NCBI GenBank assembly: GCA_034509425.1
Contig: JAVTVJ010000804.1
Coordinates: forward strand, 124,001-188,000
DNA length: 64,000 bases
Direction: 5' to 3'
DNA from: Eopsaltria australis
Lineage: Eukaryota > Chordata > Aves > Passeriformes > Petroicidae
A program made the translations under genes and the position numbers. The notes under the pieces are model-generated. The model was not told where the DNA came from. It ran no database searches and worked only from the letters and a program-made list of their open reading frames with translations. Of this stretch, positions 44,701-59,200 are shown one piece after another; positions within the stretch are counted from its first letter, which is position 1, and each line of letters begins with the position of its first letter.

Positions 44701-47700
44701 TGGCACGGTGGTGGCTGCATTGTGGAGCTTCAGTACCTCTATTGTGACACTAGTGGCTCACTTGTGACATTAGAGTGGCTCTCTTGTGAGAATACAGTGG
44801 CTCCCTTGTGACACTATAGCTGCTGTATTGTGACACGCTAGTTGCTCTCTTGTGATTATAGAGTGACTCCATTGTGACCCTCTGGAGGCTGTATTGTGAC
44901 ACAATTGTGACTCTCTACTGTGGCACTATAGATGTTTCATTGTGATACAATAATGACTTTCTCGTGACACGAGAGTGGATGTACTGTGACACTATAGAGG
45001 AGCTATTGTGACAGTATAGTGGCTCTATTGTGAACCTAGAGTGGCCCTATTGTGACACAATAATGGCTCTGCTGGGACACTCGGGTGGAACCGTTGTGAC
45101 ACTAGTGATTCCATTATGATACTCTAGTAGTTCGACAGTGATATTAGAGTGGCGCAATTGGGACACTCTCTGGGCTCCATTGTGACACTCTCTGGGCTCT
45201 CTTGTGACACTAGCGGCTCAATTGTGACACAACGGTGTTTTAATGATGACAGTAGAGTGGCTCTATTGTGACACTAGTCGCTCTATTGTGACACTAACGA
45301 GGCTCTATGGTGACACCATGGTGACTCTATTGTGACATAAAGGAGCGGTATTGTGCCAGCGCATGGGCCCTATTATAACCCTAGCGGCTCTGTTGTGACA
45401 AAACAGTGTTTCTCTTTTGACAGTCTAGTGGCTCTATTGTTTTAGTGGCTGCACTGTTGTGACACAATAGTGGCTGTATTGTGGCAGTATAATGGCAGTC
45501 TTATTGGTACACTAATGGCTCTATTGTGACACTGGAGTTGCTTGATTGAGACACAATAGTGGCTGTATTGTGACACAATAATGGATGTACTGTGACCCTA
45601 GATTGGCTCTATGATGATATGATAGTGGCTATATGTGGACATGATTTTGCCTGCATTGTGACACCATAGTGGCTCAATCGTGACACCATTGTAGCTGTAT
45701 TGTGACATTAGAGTGGCTCTATTGTGACACTAGCGGCACTATTGTGGCACAATGGTGGCTACATTGTAAAGCTAGAGTAGCTCTATTGTGACACTAGTGG
45801 CTCTCTTGTGACCTTAGAGTGGCTCTCTTGTGACATTAGAGTGGCTCTCTTCCGAGATTACAGTGGCTCACTTGTGACACTATAGCTGCTGTATTGTGAC
45901 ACTCTAGTTGCTCTCTTGTGACAATAGAGTGCCTCCATTGTGACCCTCTAGTGGCTCTCTTGTGACACAATAGTGGATATATTAGGACGCAATAGTGGCT
46001 CTACTGGGGCACTAGAATTGTTTCATTGTGACAGAAGAATGGCTTTCTTGTGACACTAGAGTGGATGTAGTGTGACACTACAGTGGCAGTATTGTGACAC
46101 TCTAGTGGTGCTATGGGGACAGTATAGTGGCTCTATTGTGAGCCTAGAGCGGCCCTACTGTGACACAATAATGGCTCTGCTGGGACACTCGGGTGGAACT
46201 GTTGTGACACTAGGGACTCTCTTGTGATAATCTATTGTTCTAGAGTGGTATTAGAGTGACACTACTGCGACACTCTCTGGGCTCCATTGTGACACTCTCT
46301 GGGCTCTCTTTTGACACTCACGGCTCAATTGTGACACAATGTTGTTTCTATGATGACAGTAGGGTGGCTCTATTGTGACACTAGTCGCTCTACTGTGACA
46401 CTAACATGGCTCTACTGGGACACCATGGTGACTCTATTGTGACATAAAGGAGCTGTATTGTGACAGCGCATGGGCCCTATTATGACCCTAGCGGCTCTGT
46501 TGTGACACAACAGTGTTTGTCTTTTGACAGTCTAGTGGCTCTATTGTTTCAGTGGCGGCACTATTGTGACACATTGGTGGCTGTATTGTGGCAGTATAAC
46601 AGCAGTCTAATTTTTCTACCAGTGACTCTATTGTGACCGAATAGTGGCTCGATTGTGACACCATGCTGGCTGTATTGTGACATAATAGTGGCTCACTTGT
46701 GACACTAGCGGCTCTATTGTAAAATTACTGTGGCTCACTTGTGATATTACAGTGTCTATTGTGACCCTATAGCTCCTGTATTGTGACACAATAGTTGCTC
46801 TATTGTTACATTATAGTTGCTCTCTTGTGACCCGAGAGTGACTCCATTGTGACCCCATAGTGGCTCTATTGTGAGCCTAGCGTGGCTCTATTGTGACGCA
46901 ATAACGGCTCTGCTGGGACACACTAGTGGAAATGTTGCGACACGAGTGACTCTACTGTGATGCTCTAGTGTTTTGACAGTGATATTAAAGTGGCTCCATT
47001 ACGTCACTCTTGGGGCCCCATTGTGACACTCTCGGGGCTCTCTTGTGACACTGGTGGCTCAATTGTGACACAACGGTGTTTCTGACAGTAGAGTGGCTCT
47101 ATTGTGACCCTAGTCGCGCTATTGTGACACTAACGTGGCTCTATGGTGACACCATGGTGGCTCTATTGTGACATAAAGGAGCGGTATTGTGACACCGCAT
47201 GGGCCCTATTATGACCCTAGCGGCTCTGTTGTGACACAACAGTGTTTCTCCTTTGACAGTCTAGTGGCTCTATTGTTTCAGTGGCGGCACTGTTGTGACA
47301 CAATAGTGGCTGTATTGTGGCAGTATAATGGCAGTCTAATTGTTACACTAATGGCTCTATTGTGACACTGGAGTTGCTTGATTGTGGCACAATAGTGGCT
47401 GTATTGTGACACAATAGTGGATGCACTGTGACTCTAGAGTGGCTCTATGATGGCATGAGAGTGGCTCTATGTGGACATGACTTTGCCTGTATTGTGACAC
47501 CGTAGTGGCTGTATTGTGACACCATTGTAGCTGTATTGTGACATTAGAGTGGTTCTATAGTGACAGTAGCGGCACTATTGTGGCACAATGGTGGCTACAT
47601 TGTAAAGCTAGAGTAGCTCTATTGTGACACTAGTGTCTCTCTTGTGACATTAGAGTGGCTCTCTTGTGAGATTACAGTGGCTCACTTGTGACATTACAGC

Positions 47701-48699
47701 ATCTCGATTGTGACACTATAGCTGCTGTATTGTGACACTCTAGTTGCTCTCTTGTGACAATTGAGTGACTCCATTTTGACCCTGTAGTGGCTCTATTGTG
47801 ACACAATAGTGGATCTATTAGGACACAGTAGTGGCTCTACTGGGGCACTAGAATTGTTTCATTGTGACACAAGCATGGCTTTCTTGTGACACTCGAGTGG
47901 ATGTAGTGTGACGCTACAGTGGCAGTATTATGACACTCTAGTGGTGCTATGGGGACAGTATAGTGGCTCTATTGTGAGCCTAGAGCGGCCCTATTGTGAC
48001 ACAATAATGGCTCTGCTGGGACACTCCAGTGGAACTGTTGTGACACTAGGGACTCTATTGTGATACTGTAGTGTTTTAGAGTGATATTAGAGTGGCTCTA
48101 CTGTGACACTCTCTGGGCTCCATTGTGACACTCTCTGGGCTCTCTTGTGACACTAGCGGCTCAAATGGGGCACAATGGTGTTTCTATGATGACAGTAGAG
48201 TGGCTCTATTGTGACACTAGTCGCTCTACTGTGACACTAACGTGGTTCTATTGTGACACCATGGTGGCTCTATTGTGACATAAAGGTGCTCTATTGTGAC
48301 ACCCTTGATGCACTATTATGACCCAAGTGGCTCTGTTGTGACACAACAGTGTTTGTCTTTGGCTCTATTGTTTCAGTGGCGGCACTATTGTGACACAATA
48401 GTGGCTGTATTGTGGCAGTATAATGGCTATCTAATTGTTGCAATAGATACTCTTTTGTGCCACTAGAGTTCCTTGATTGTGAATCAATAGTGGCTCTCTT
48501 TTGACACCAATGTAGCTGAATTGTGACATTCGTGTGGCTCTATTGTTACACCAGCGTCACTATTGTGGCACAGCGGTGGCTACATTGTGGAGCTTCAGTA
48601 CCTCTATTGTGACACTAGTGGCTCACTTGTGACATTAGAGTGGCTCTCTTGTGAGAATACAGTGGCTCCCTTGTGACACTATAGCTGCTGTATTGTGAC

Positions 48700-48772
48700 A
48701 CGCTCTCTTGTGAGAATTGCTCTTGTGACACTGCTGCTGTACTATAGAGTGACTCCATTGTGACCTCTAGTG
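48700..48772 (+). repeat. Scrambled monomers in a beta unit
   Basis: The usual pair of TGTGAGAATACAGTGGCT monomers is replaced by a compressed jumble (GAGAATTGCTCTTGTG, ACTGCTGCTGTACTATAG). A deletion of roughly 80 bp has occurred relative to the beta unit at 50,282. It may be a real slippage product or a consensus error. Confidence 0.6.
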
Positions 48773-51700
48773 GCTCTATTGTGACACAATTGTGACTCTC
48801 TACTGTGGCACTATAGGTGTTTCATTGTGATACAATAATGACTTTCTCGTGACACTAGAGTGGATGTACTGTGACACTATAGAGGAGCTATTGTGACAGT
48901 ATAGTGGCTCTATTGTGAGCCTAGAGCGGCCCTATTGTGACACAATAATGGGTCTGCTGGGACACTCGGGTGGAACTGTTGTGACACTAGTGATTCCATT
49001 ATGATACTCTAGTAGTTCGAGAGTGATATTAGAGTGGCTCTATTGGGACACTAGTGGCTCAATTGTGACACAACGGTGCTTCTATGATGACAGTAGAGTG
49101 GCTCTCTTGTGACACTAGTCGCTCTATTGTGACACTAACGTGGTTCTACTGGGACACCATGGTGGCTCTATTGTGACATAAAGGAGCTGTATTGTGACAC
49201 CGCATGGGCCCTATTATGACCCTAGCGGCTCTGTTGTGACACAACAGTGTTTCTCTTTTGACAGTCTAGTGGCTCTATTGTTTCAGTGGCGGCACTGTTG
49301 TGACACAGTAGTGGCTGTATTGTGGCAGTATAATGGCAGTCTAATTGTTACACTAATGGCTCTACTGTGACACTGGAGTTTCTTGATTGCGACACAATAG
49401 TGGCTGTATTGTGACACAAAAGTGGATGTACTGTGACCCTAGAGTGGCTCTATGATGGCATGATAGTGGCTCTATGTGGACATGATTTTGCCTGTATTGT
49501 GACACCATAGTGGCTGTATTGTGACACCATTGTAGCTGTATTGTGACATTAGAGTGGTTCTATAGTGACAGTAGCGGCACTATTGTGGCACAATGGTGGC
49601 TACATTGTAAAGCTAGAGTAGCTCTATTGTGACACTAGTGTTTCTCTTGTGACATTAGAGTGGCTCTCTTGCGAGATTACGGTGGCTCACTTGTGACATT
49701 ACAGCATCTCGATTGTGACACTATAGCTGCTGTATTGTGACACTCTAGTTGCTCTCTTGTGACAATTGAGTGACTCCATTTTGACCCTGTAGTGGCTCTA
49801 TTGTGACACAATAGTGGATATATTAGGACACAGTAGTGGCTCTACTGGGGCACTAGAATTGTTTCATTGTGACACAAGCATGGCTTTCTTGTGACACTAG
49901 AGTGGATGTAGTGTGACGATACAGTGGCAGTATTATGACACTCTAGTGGTGCTATGGGGACAGTATAGTGGCTCTATTGTGAGCCTAGAGCGGCCCTATT
50001 GTGACACAATAATGGCTCTGCTGGGACACTCAGTGGAACTGTTGTGACACTAGTGATTCCATTATGATACTCTAGTAGTTCGACAGTGATATTAGAGTGG
50101 CTCTATTGGGACACTCTCTGGGCTCCATTGTGACACTCTCTGGGCTCTCTTGTGACACTAGCGGCTCAATTGGGACACAATGGTGTTTCTATGATGACAG
50201 TAGAGTGGCTCTATTGAGACACTAGTCGCTGTACTGTGACACTAACATGGTTCTATTGTGATAGCATGGTGGCTCTTTTGTGACATAAAGGTGCTCTATT
50301 GTGACACCCTTGATGCACAATTATGACCCAAGTGGCTCTGTTGTGACACAACAGTGTTTGTCTTTTGACAGTCTAGTGGCTCTATTGTTTCAGTGGCGGC
50401 ACTATTGTGACACAATAGTGGCTGTATTGTGGCAGTATAATGGCTATCTAATTGTTGCAATAGATACTCTTTTGTGCCACTAGAGTTCCTTGATTGTGAA
50501 TCAATAGTGGCTCTCTTTTGACACCAATGTAGCTGAATTGTGACATTCGTGTGGCTCTATTGTTACACCAGCGTCACTATTGTGGCACAGCGGTGGCTAC
50601 ATTGTGGAGCTTCAGTACCTCTATTGTGACACTAGTGGCTCACTTGTGACATTAGAGCTGCTCTCTTGTGAGAATACAGTGGCTCCCTTGTGACACTATA
50701 GCTGCTGTATTGTGACATGCTAGTTGCTCTCTTGTGAGAATACAGTGGCTGCCTTGTGACACTATAGCTGCTGTATTGTGACACGCTAGTTGCTCTCTTG
50801 TGACTATAGAGTGACTCCATTGTGACCCTCTAGTGGCTCTATTGTGACACAATTGTGACTCTCTACTGTGGCACTATAGATGTTTCATTGTGATACAATA
50901 ATGACTTTCTCGTGACATTAGAGTGGATGTACTGTGACACTATAGAGGAGCTATTGTGACAGAATAGTGGCTCTATTGTGAGCCTAGAGTGGCCCTATTG
51001 TGAGACAATAATGGCTCTGCTGGGACACTCGGGTGGAACTGTTGTGACACTAGTGATTCCATTATGATACTCTAGTAGTTCGACAGTGATATTAGAGTGG
51101 CTCTATTGGGACACTCTCTGGGCTCTCTTGTGACACTAGCGGCTCAATTGGGACACAACGGTGTTTCTATGATGACAGTAGAGTGGTTCTATTAGGACAC
51201 TAGTCTCTGTATTGTGACACTAACGTGGCTCTATGGTGACACCATGGTGGCTCTATTGTGACATAATGGAGCTGTATTGTGACACCGCATGGGCTCTATT
51301 ATGACCCTAGCGGCTCGGTTGTGACACAACACTGTTTCTCTTTTGACAGTCTAGTGGCTCTATTGTTTCAGTGGCGGCACTGTTGTGACACAGTAGTGGC
51401 TGTATTGTGGCAGTATAATGGCAGTCTAATTGTTACACTACTGGCTCTACTGTGACACTGGAGTTGCTTGATTGTGACACAATAGTGGCTGTATTGTGAC
51501 ACAATAGTGGATGTACTGTGACCCTAGAGTGGCTCTATGATGGCATGAGAGTGGCTCTATGTGGACATGATTGTGCCTGTATTGTGACACCATAGTGGCT
51601 GTATTGTGACACCATTGTAGCTGTATTGTGACATTAGAGTGGTTCTATAGTGACAGTAGCGGCACTATTGTGGCACAATGGTGGCTACATTGTAAAGCTA

Positions 51701-53040
51701 GAGTAGCTCTATTGTGACACTAGTGTCTCTCTTGTGACATTAGAGTGGCTCTCTTGCGAGATTACGGTGGCTCACTTGTGACATTACAGCATCTCGATTG
51801 TGACACTATAGCTGCTGTATTGTGACACTCTAGTTGCTCTCTTGTGACACTTGAGTGACTCCATTTTGACCCTGTAGTGGCTCTATTGTGACACAATAGT
51901 GGATCTATTAGGACACAGTAGTGGCTCTACTGGGGCACTAGAATTGTTTCATTGTGACACAAGCATGGCTTTCTTGTGACACTAGAGTGGATGTAGTGTG
52001 ACGCTACAGTGGCAGTATTATGACACTCTAGTGGTGCTATGGGGACAGTATAGTGGCTCTATTGTGAGCCTAGAGCGGCCCTCTTGTGACACAATAATGG
52101 CTCTGCTGGGACACTCCAGTGGAACTGTTGTGACACTAGGGACTCTATTGTGATACTCTAGTGTTCTAGAGTGATATTAGAGTGGCTCTACTGTGACACT
52201 CTCTGGGCTCCATTGTGACACTCTCTGGGCTCTCTTGTGACACTAGCGGCTCAAATGGGGCACAATGGTGTTTCTATGATGACAGTAGAGTGGCTCTATT
52301 GTGACACTAGTCGCTCTACTGTGACACTAACGTGGTTCTATTGTGACACCCTGGTGGCTCTATTGTGACACAAAGGTGCTCTATTGTGACACCCTTGATG
52401 CACTATTATGACCCAAGTGGCTCTGTTGTGACACAACAGTGTTTGTCTTTGGCTCTATTGTTTCAGTGGCGGCACTATTGTGACACAATAGTGGCTGTAT
52501 TGTGGCAGTATAATGGCTATCTAATTGTTGCAAGAGATACTCTTTTGTGCCACTAGAGTTCCTTGATTGTGAATCAATAGTGGCTCTCTTTTGACACCAA
52601 TGTAGCTGAATTGTGACATTCGTGTGGCTCTATTGTTACACCAGCGTCACTATTGTGGCACAGCGGTGGCTACATTGTGGAGCTTCAGTACCTCTATTGT
52701 GACACTAGTGGCTCACTTGTGACATTAGAGTGGCTCTCTTGTGAGAATACAGTGGCTCCCTTGTGACACTATAGCTGCTGTATTGTGACATGCTAGTTGC
52801 TCTCTTGTGAGAATACAGTGGCTGCCTTGTGACACTATAGCTGCTGTATTGTGACACGCTAGTTGCTCTCTTGTGACTATAGAGTGACTCCATTGTGACC
52901 CTCTAGTGGCTTTATTGTGACACAATTGTGACTCACTACTGTGGCACTATAGATGTTTCATTGTGATACAATAATGACTTTCTCGTGACACTAGAGCGGA
53001 TGAACTGTGACACTATAGAGGAGCTATTGTGACAGTATAG

Positions 53041-53190
53041 TGGCTTATTGTGAGTCCTTAGAGTAGCCCTATTTGCTGACACCAATTAATGGCTCTTGCG
53101 ACACTTGGGTTGGAATTGGTTTGACACATGATTTCCATTATGATACTCTAGTAGTTCACAGTTGATATGAGTTGGCTCTCTGACACTAGT
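53041..53190 (+). repeat. Indel-rich satellite patch
   Basis: Many one- and two-base indels break the monomer period here (for example GAGTCCTTAGAGTAGCCC, GACACCAATTAATGG and CACAGTTGATATGAG). The sequences on both sides are regular. The style matches the patch at 30,209-30,385 and suggests low-quality consensus. Confidence 0.7.
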
Positions 53191-53245
53191 CGCTCTACTG
53201 TGACACTAACGTGGTTCTACTGGGACACCATGGTGGCTCTATTGT

Positions 53246-56200
53246 GACATAAAGGAGCTGTATGGTGACAGCGCATGGGCCCTATTATGACCCTAGCGGC
53301 TCTGTTTTGACACAACAGTGTTTCTCTTTTGACAGTATAGTGGCTTTATTGTTCCAGTGGCAGCACTATTGTGACACAATAGTGGCTGTATTGTGGCAGT
53401 ATAACAACAGTCTAATTTTTGTACAAGTGACTCTATTGTGACAGAATAGTAACTCTATTGTGACACCATGCTGGCTGTATTGTGACATAATAGTGGCTCA
53501 CTTGTGACACTAGCGGCTCTATTGTAAAATTAGCGTGGCTCACTTGTGATATTACAGTGTCTATTGTGACCCTATAGCTGCTGTATTTTGACACAATAGT
53601 TGCTCTATTGTTACATTATAGTTGCTCTCTTGTGACACTAGAGTGACTCCATTGTGACCCCATTGTGGCTCTATTGTGAGCCTAGAGTGGCTCTATTGTG
53701 ACACAATAATGGCTCTGCTGGGACACACTAGTTGAACTATTGCGACACGAGTGACTCTATTGTGATGGTATAGTGGTTTGACAGTGATAAATGATAGGTT
53801 CTATTACGTCACTCTAGGGGCCCCATTGTGACACTCTCTGGGCTCTCTTGTGACACTGGTGGCTCAATTGTGACACAACGGTGTTTCTGACAGTAGAGTG
53901 GCTCTATTGTGGCACTAGTCGCTCTATTGTGACACTAACGTGGCTCTATGGTGACACCATGGTGGCTCTATTGTGACATAAAGGAGCTGTATAGTGACAC
54001 CGCATGGGCCCTATTATGACCCTAGCGGCTCTGTTGTGACACAACAGAGTTTCTCTTTTGACAGTCTAGTGGCTCTATTGTTTCAGTGGAGGCACTGTTA
54101 TGACACAATAGTGGCTGTATTGTGGCAGTAAAATGGCAGTCTAATTGTTACACTAATGGCTGTATTGTGACACTGGAGTGGCTTGATTGTGACACAATAG
54201 TGGCTGTATTGTGACACAATAGTGGATGTACTGTGACCCTAGAGTGGCTCTATGTGGACATGATTTTGCCTGTATTGTGACACCATACTGGCTGTATTGT
54301 GACACCATTTTCGCTGTATTGTGACATTAGAGTAGCTCTATTGTGAGCCTAGAGCGGCCCTATTGTGACACAATAATGGCTCTGCTGGGACACTCCAGTG
54401 GAACTGTTGCGACACTAGGGACTCTATTGTGATGCTATAGTGGTTTGACAGTGATATTAAAGTGGCTCTCTTACGTCACTTTAGGGGCCCCATTGTGAAA
54501 CTCTCTGGGCTCTCTTGTGACACTAGCGGCTCAATTGTGACGCAACGGTGTTTCTGACAGTAGAGTGGCTCTATTGTGACACTAGTCGCTCTATTGTGAC
54601 ACTAACGTGGCCCTATGGTGACACCATGGTGGCTCTATTGTGACATAAAGGAGCGGTACTGTGACACCGCATGGGCCCTATTATGACCCTAGCGGCTCTG
54701 TTGTGACACAACAGTGTTTGTCTTTTGACAGTCTAGTGGCTCTATTATTTCAGTGGCGGCACTGTTGTGACACAGTAGTGGCTGTATTGTGGCAGTATAA
54801 TGGCAGTCTAATTGTTACACTAATGGCTCTACTGTGACACTGGAGTTGCTTGATTGTGACACAATAGTGGCTGTATTGTGACACAATAGTGGATGTACTG
54901 TGACCCTCGAGTGGCTCTATGATGGCATGAGAGTGGCTCTATGTGGACATGATTTTGCCTGTATTGTGACACCATAGTGGCTCTATTGTGACACCATTGT
55001 AGCTGTATTGTGACATTAGAGTGGTTCTATAGTGGCAGTAGCGGCACTATTGTGGCACAATGGTGGCTACATTGTAAAGCTAGAGTAGCTCTATTGTGAC
55101 ACTAGTGGCTCTCTTGTTACCTTAGAGTGGCTCTCTTGTGACATTAGAGTCGCTCTCTTCCGAGATTACAGCGGCTCACTTGTGACACTATAGCTGCTGT
55201 ATTGTGACACTCTAGTTGCTCTCTTGTGACAATAGAGTGCCTCCATTGTGACCCTCTAGTGGCTCTCTTGTGACACAATTGTGGATATATTAGGACGCAA
55301 TAGTGGCTCTACTGGGGCACTAGAATTGTTTCATTGTGACAGAAGAATGGCTTTCTTGTGACACTAGAGTGGATGTAGTGTGACACTACAGTGGCAGTAT
55401 TGTGACACTCTAGTGGTGCTATGGGGACAGTATAGTGGCTCTATTGTGAGCCTAGAGCGGCCCTACTGTGACACAATAATGGCTCTGCTGGGACACTCCA
55501 GTGGAACTGTTGTGACACTAGGGACTCTCTTGTGATAATCTATTGTTCTAGAGTGGTATTAGAGTGACACTACTGCGACACTCTCTGGGCTCCATTGTGA
55601 CACTCTCTGGGCTCTCTTTTGACACTCACGGCTCAATTGTGACACAATGTTGTTTCTATGATGACAGTAGAGTGGCTCTATTGTGACACTAGTCGCTCTA
55701 CTGTGACACTAACATGGCTCTACTGGGACACCATGGTGACTCTATTGTGACATAAAGGAGCTGTATTGTGACAGCGCATGGGCCGTATTATGACCCTAGC
55801 GGCTCTGTTGTGACACAACAGTGTTTGTCTTTTGACAGTCTAGTGGCTCTATTGTTTCAGTGGCGGTAGTATTGTGACACAATAGCGGCTGTATTGTGGC
55901 AGTATAACAACAGTCTATTTTTTGTACCAGTGACTCTATTGTGACAGAATAGTGGCTCTATTGTGACACCATTCTGGCTGTATTGTGACATAATAGTGGC
56001 TCACTTGTGACACTAGCGGCTCTATTGTAAAATTAGCGTGGCTCACTTGTGATATTACAGTGTCTATTGTGACCCTATAGCTGCTGTATTGTGACACAAT
56101 AGTTGCTCTATTGTTACATTATAGTTGCTCTCTTGTGACACGAGAGTGACTCCATTATGACCCCGTAGTGGCTCTATTGTGAGCCTAGCGTGGCTCTATT

Positions 56201-59200
56201 GTGACACAATAATGGCTCTGCTGGGACACACTAGTGGAACTGTTGCGACACGAGTGACTCTATTGTGATGCTATAGTGGTTTCACTGTGATATTAAAGTG
56301 GCTCCATTACGACACTCTTAGGGCCCCATAGTGACACTCTCGGGGCTCTCTTGTGACACTGGTGGCTCAATTGTGACGCAACGGTGTTTCTGACAGTACA
56401 GTGGCTCTATTGTGACACTAGTCGCTCTATTGTGACACTAACGTGGCTCTATGGTGACACCATGGTGGCTCTATTGTGACATAAAGGAGCTGTATTGTGA
56501 CACCGCATGGGCCCTATTATGACCCTAGCGGCTCTGTTGTGACACAACAGTGTTTCTCTTTTGACAGTCTAGTGGCTCTATTGTTTTAGTGGCTGCACTG
56601 TTGTGACACAATAGTGGCTGTATTGTGGCAGTATAATGGCAGTCTTATTGGTACACTAATGGCTCTATTGTGACACTGGAGTTGCTTGATTGAGACACAA
56701 TAGTGGCTGTATTGTGACACAATAGTGGATGTACTGTGACCCTAGATTGGCTCTATGATGATATGATAGTGGCTATATGTGGACATGATTTTGCCTGTAT
56801 TGTGACACCATAGTGGCTGTATTGTGACACCATTGTAGCTGTATTGTGACATTAGAGTGGCTCTATTGTGAGCCTAGAGCGGCCCTATTGTGACACAATA
56901 ATGGCTCTGCTGGGACACACTAGTGTAAATGTTGCGACACGAGTGACTCTATTGTGATGCTATAGTGGTTTGACAGTGATATTAAAGTGGCTCTATTACG
57001 ACACTCTTGGGGCTCCATAGTGACACTCTCAGGGCTCTCTTGTGACACTGGTGGCTCAATTGTGACGCAATGGTGTTTCTGACAGTAGAGTGGCTCTATT
57101 GTGACACTAGTCGCTCTATTGTGACACTAACGTGGCCCTATGGTGACACCATGGTGGCTCTATTGTGACATAAAGGAGAGGTATAGTGACACCGCATGGG
57201 CCCTATTATGACCCTAGCGGCTCTGTTGTGACACAACAGTGTTTGTCTTTTGACAGTCTAGTGGCTCTATTATTTCAGTGGCGGCACTGTTGTGACACAG
57301 TAGTGGCTGTATTGTGGCAGTATAATGGCAGTCTAATTGTTACACTAATGGCTCTACTGTGACACTGGAGTTGCTTGATTGTGACACAATAGTGGCTGTA
57401 TTGTGACACAACAGTGGATGTACTGTGACTCTAGAGTGGCTCTATGATGGCATGAGAGTGGCTCTATGTGGACATGATTTTGCCTGTATTGTGACACCAT
57501 AGTGGCTGTATTGTGACACCATTGTAGCTGTATTGTGACATTAGAGTGGTTCTATAGTGACAGTAGCGGCACTATTGTGGCACAATGGTGGCTACATTGT
57601 AAAGCTAGAGTAGCTGTATTGTGCCACTAGTGGCTCTCTTGTGACATTAGAGTGGCTCTCTTCCGAGATTACGGTGGCTCACTTGTGACATTACAGCATC
57701 TCGATTGTGACACTATAGCTGCTGTATTGTGACACTCTAGTTGCTCTCTTGTGACAATTGAGTGACTCCATTTTGACCCTGTAGTGGCTCTATTGTGACA
57801 CAATAGTGGATCTATTAGGACACAGTAGTGGCTCTACTGGGGCACTAGAATTGTTTCATTGTGACACAAGCATGGCTTTCTTGTGACACTCGAGTGGATG
57901 TAGTGTGACGCTACAGTGGCAGTATTATGACACTCTAGTGGTGCTATGGGGACAGTATAGTGGCTCTATTGTGAGCCTAGAGCGGCCCTATTGTGACACA
58001 ATAATGGCTCTGCTGGGACACTCCAGTGGAACTGTTGTGACACTAGGGACTCTATTGTGATACTCTAGTGTTCTAGAGTGGCTCTACTGTGACACTCTCT
58101 GGGCTCCATTGTGACACTCTCTGGGCTCTCTTGTGACACTAGCGGCTCAAATGGGGCACAATGGTGTTTCTATGATGACAGTAGAGTGGCTCTATTGTGT
58201 CACTAGTTGCTCTACTGTGACACTAACGTGGTTCTATTGTGACACCCTTGTGGCTCTATTGTGACATAAAGGTGCTCTATTGTGACACCCTTGATGCACT
58301 ATTATGACCCAAGTGGCTCTGTTGTGACACAACAGTGTTTGTCTTTTGACAGTCTAGTGGCTCTATTGTTTCAGTGGCGGCATTATTGTGACACAATAGT
58401 GGCTGTATTGTGGCAGTATAATGGCTATCTAATTGTTGCAATAGATACTCTTTTGTGCCACTAGAGTTCCTTGATTGTGAATCAATAGTGGCTCTCTTTT
58501 GACACCAATGTAGCTGAATTGTGACATTCGTGTGGCTCTATTGTTACACCAGCGTCACTATTGTGGCACAGCGGTGGCTACATTGTGGAGCTTCAGTACC
58601 TCTATTGTGACACTAGTGGCTCACTTGTGACATTAGAGCTGCTCTCTTGTGAGAATACAGTGGCTCCCTTGTGACACTATAGCTGCTGTATTGTGACATG
58701 CTAGTTGCTCTCTTGTGAGAATACAGTGGCTGCCTTGTGACACTATAGCTGCTGTATTGTGACATGCTAGTTGCTCTCTTGTGACTATAGAGTGACTCGA
58801 TTGTGACCCTCTAGTGGCTCTATTGTGACACAATTTTGACTCTCTACTGTGGCACTATAGGTGTTTCATTGTGATACAATAATGACTTTCACGTGACACT
58901 AGAGTGGATGTACTGTGACACTATAGAGGAGCTATTGTGACAGTATAGTGGCTCTATTGTGAGCCTAGAGTGGCCCTATTGTGACACAATAATGGCTCTG
59001 CTGGGACACTCGGGTGGAATTGGTTTGACACTAGTGATTCCATTATGATACTCAAGTAGTTCAACAGTGATATTAGAGTGGCTCTCTTGTGACACTAGTC
59101 GCTCTACTGTGAAACTAACGTGGTTCTACTGGGACACCATGGTGGCTCTATTGTGACATAAAGGAGCTGTATTGTGACAGCGCATGGGCCCTGTTATGAC

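Larger units (their letters stand above)
43649..53245 (+). repeat. Satellite array, right segment part 3
   Basis: Unit starts are 43,649 (gamma), 44,378 (beta-like), 45,334 (alpha), 46,441 (gamma with TAACAGCAG key), 47,170 (alpha), 48,277 (beta), 49,175 (alpha), 50,282 (beta, about 978 bp), 51,260 (alpha; landmark GACATAATGG) and 52,367 (beta; landmark GACACAAAGG). From 47,170 to 53,245 alpha and beta alternate strictly three times without gamma. No gene is seen. Confidence 0.95.
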
